Shown here piece after piece: positions 63,364 through 64,000 of a stretch of 64,000 bases of DNA; position 1 is the first letter of the stretch; each line of letters starts with the position of its first letter. Source of the stretch: Vibrio sp. 10N.286.49.B1 (GTDB lineage: Bacteria > Pseudomonadota > Gammaproteobacteria > Enterobacterales > Vibrionaceae); contig NZ_MCUW01000003.1 in the NCBI RefSeq assembly GCF_002873335.1, forward strand, positions 1 through 64,000, in the 5' to 3' direction. Made by a program: the position numbers and the translations under genes. The notes below the pieces were generated by a model that was given only the letters and a program-made list of their open reading frames with translations, was not told where the DNA came from and searched no databases.

Positions 63364-63711
63364 TTATGCCGGTGTATTCGTTTTTATTGTTTCGGTTGTG
63401 AGTGCTTCAAGGTCGTCTTTAAACTCTTTCGCCACTTTTTGCAGCTTATTGCTGTCGTCTGCCATTTGTTGAGATAAGCGAGTTAGTGATGTGACCTGTT
63501 GAGTGCTAAAAACCGTCAACGAAGACACATCCTTAATTTCAGCAACAGCTTTCATTTGTGATAGGCCTAACTCAGTATATGAACGCATTGCATTCAACTG
63601 TAACTCAGTCATCGTCTCAATATTCTTCGTCATTAATTGATTAAACTTGGTGTATGGTTCAATCGTTTTTTCTGACTGCTCATTAAACATCTTAAACATA
63701 TCTGTATACAT
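63364..63711 (-). CDS. phaP: Phasin family protein
   Basis: 115 residues, all helical and amphipathic, as in PHA granule-coating phasins. MYTDMFKMFNEQSEKTIEPY and KFNQLMTKNIETMTELQLNA match the phasin-2-type N-terminus, and the C-terminal half has SQQMADDSNKLQKVAKEF. It coats PHB granules and controls their size. It lies between the thiolase and phaC genes, the usual Vibrio order phaA-phaP-phaC; a terminator-like hairpin follows it. Confidence 0.9.
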   Translation of the reverse strand: MYTDMFKMFNEQSEKTIEPYTKFNQLMTKNIETMTELQLNAMRSYTELGLSQMKAVAEIKDVSSLTVFSTQQVTSLTRLSQQMADDSNKLQKVAKEFKDDLEALTTETIKTNTPA

Positions 63712-63757
63712 AACGGTGTCTCCTAAAAAATAATAGTGATTTTGAGATTAAATTTGA

Positions 63758-64000
<243 letters not shown>

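Overview
This is chromosomal DNA of a Gammaproteobacterium, most likely a Vibrio or close Vibrionaceae relative. The evidence is the moderate AT richness, the gene order matP-lonH-fabA-rmf and rlmKL-uup-zapC-pyrD-pepN, Vibrio-type families (DUF3634, DUF3466, DUF2835, DUF2750), a 1612-residue NAD-glutamate dehydrogenase and a phaA-phasin-phaC cluster. The presence of matP itself and of two perfect matS motifs (17992 and 56605) places the window in the replication-terminus (Ter) macrodomain.

Layout. 1-3290: 3' part of a giant acidic surface protein built of cadherin-like tandem repeats. 3291-5368: a gene-poor stretch holding a badly decayed ISNCY-type transposase. 5369-18100: an orphan small protein, DUF3634, matP, lonH, fabA (with a FabR-like operator), rmf, a four-gene operon rlmKL-glutaredoxin-uup-DUF3466, zapC and pyrD (with a PurR-like box and a possible leader switch). 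18101-30440: NAD-GDH, DUF2835, pepN, a duplicated-domain exported protein, prc, proQ, msrC. 30522-37821: an ABC exporter, then letA-letB (lipid transport) and rsmF. 37822-38320: no protein gene, but nested inverted repeats ending in a terminator, the best candidate here for an undescribed structured RNA. 38321-45079: CvfB-like S1 protein, an unknown membrane protein, a DUF4442 thioesterase-like protein, an orphan degenerate PEP-synthase C-domain, an AroH-like DAHP synthase, yajQ and a CysG-like protein with a cut-down methyltransferase domain. 45554-49741: the polar amino acid ABC importer aapJQMP, preceded by two NtrC-like boxes. 49959-52737: yccA, tusE, yccX, rlmI in the E. coli order. 53116-55062: a TolC-family outer membrane protein plus an OmpA-like lipid/peptidoglycan-associated protein, the type seen with large-adhesin type I secretion. 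55187-60341: DUF2750, queC-queE, yidA, yegS, a DAACS symporter. 60687-64000: FKBP22-like protein and the PHA storage operon (phaC, phasin, thiolase end), transcribed leftward.

Most genes are conserved housekeeping genes. No CRISPR array, tRNA, rRNA, prophage or recognisable defence island was seen. The accessory content is limited to the adhesin end, the IS remnant, the ABC exporter placed before letAB, the TolC/OmpA pair and a few orphan genes. I did not find a clear new multi-gene system. The most novel-looking items are the structured intergenic region at about 37.9-38.15 kb, the catalytically degenerate paralogues (PEP synthase C-domain, CysG C-domain, FKBP domain) and the regulatory sites listed below.
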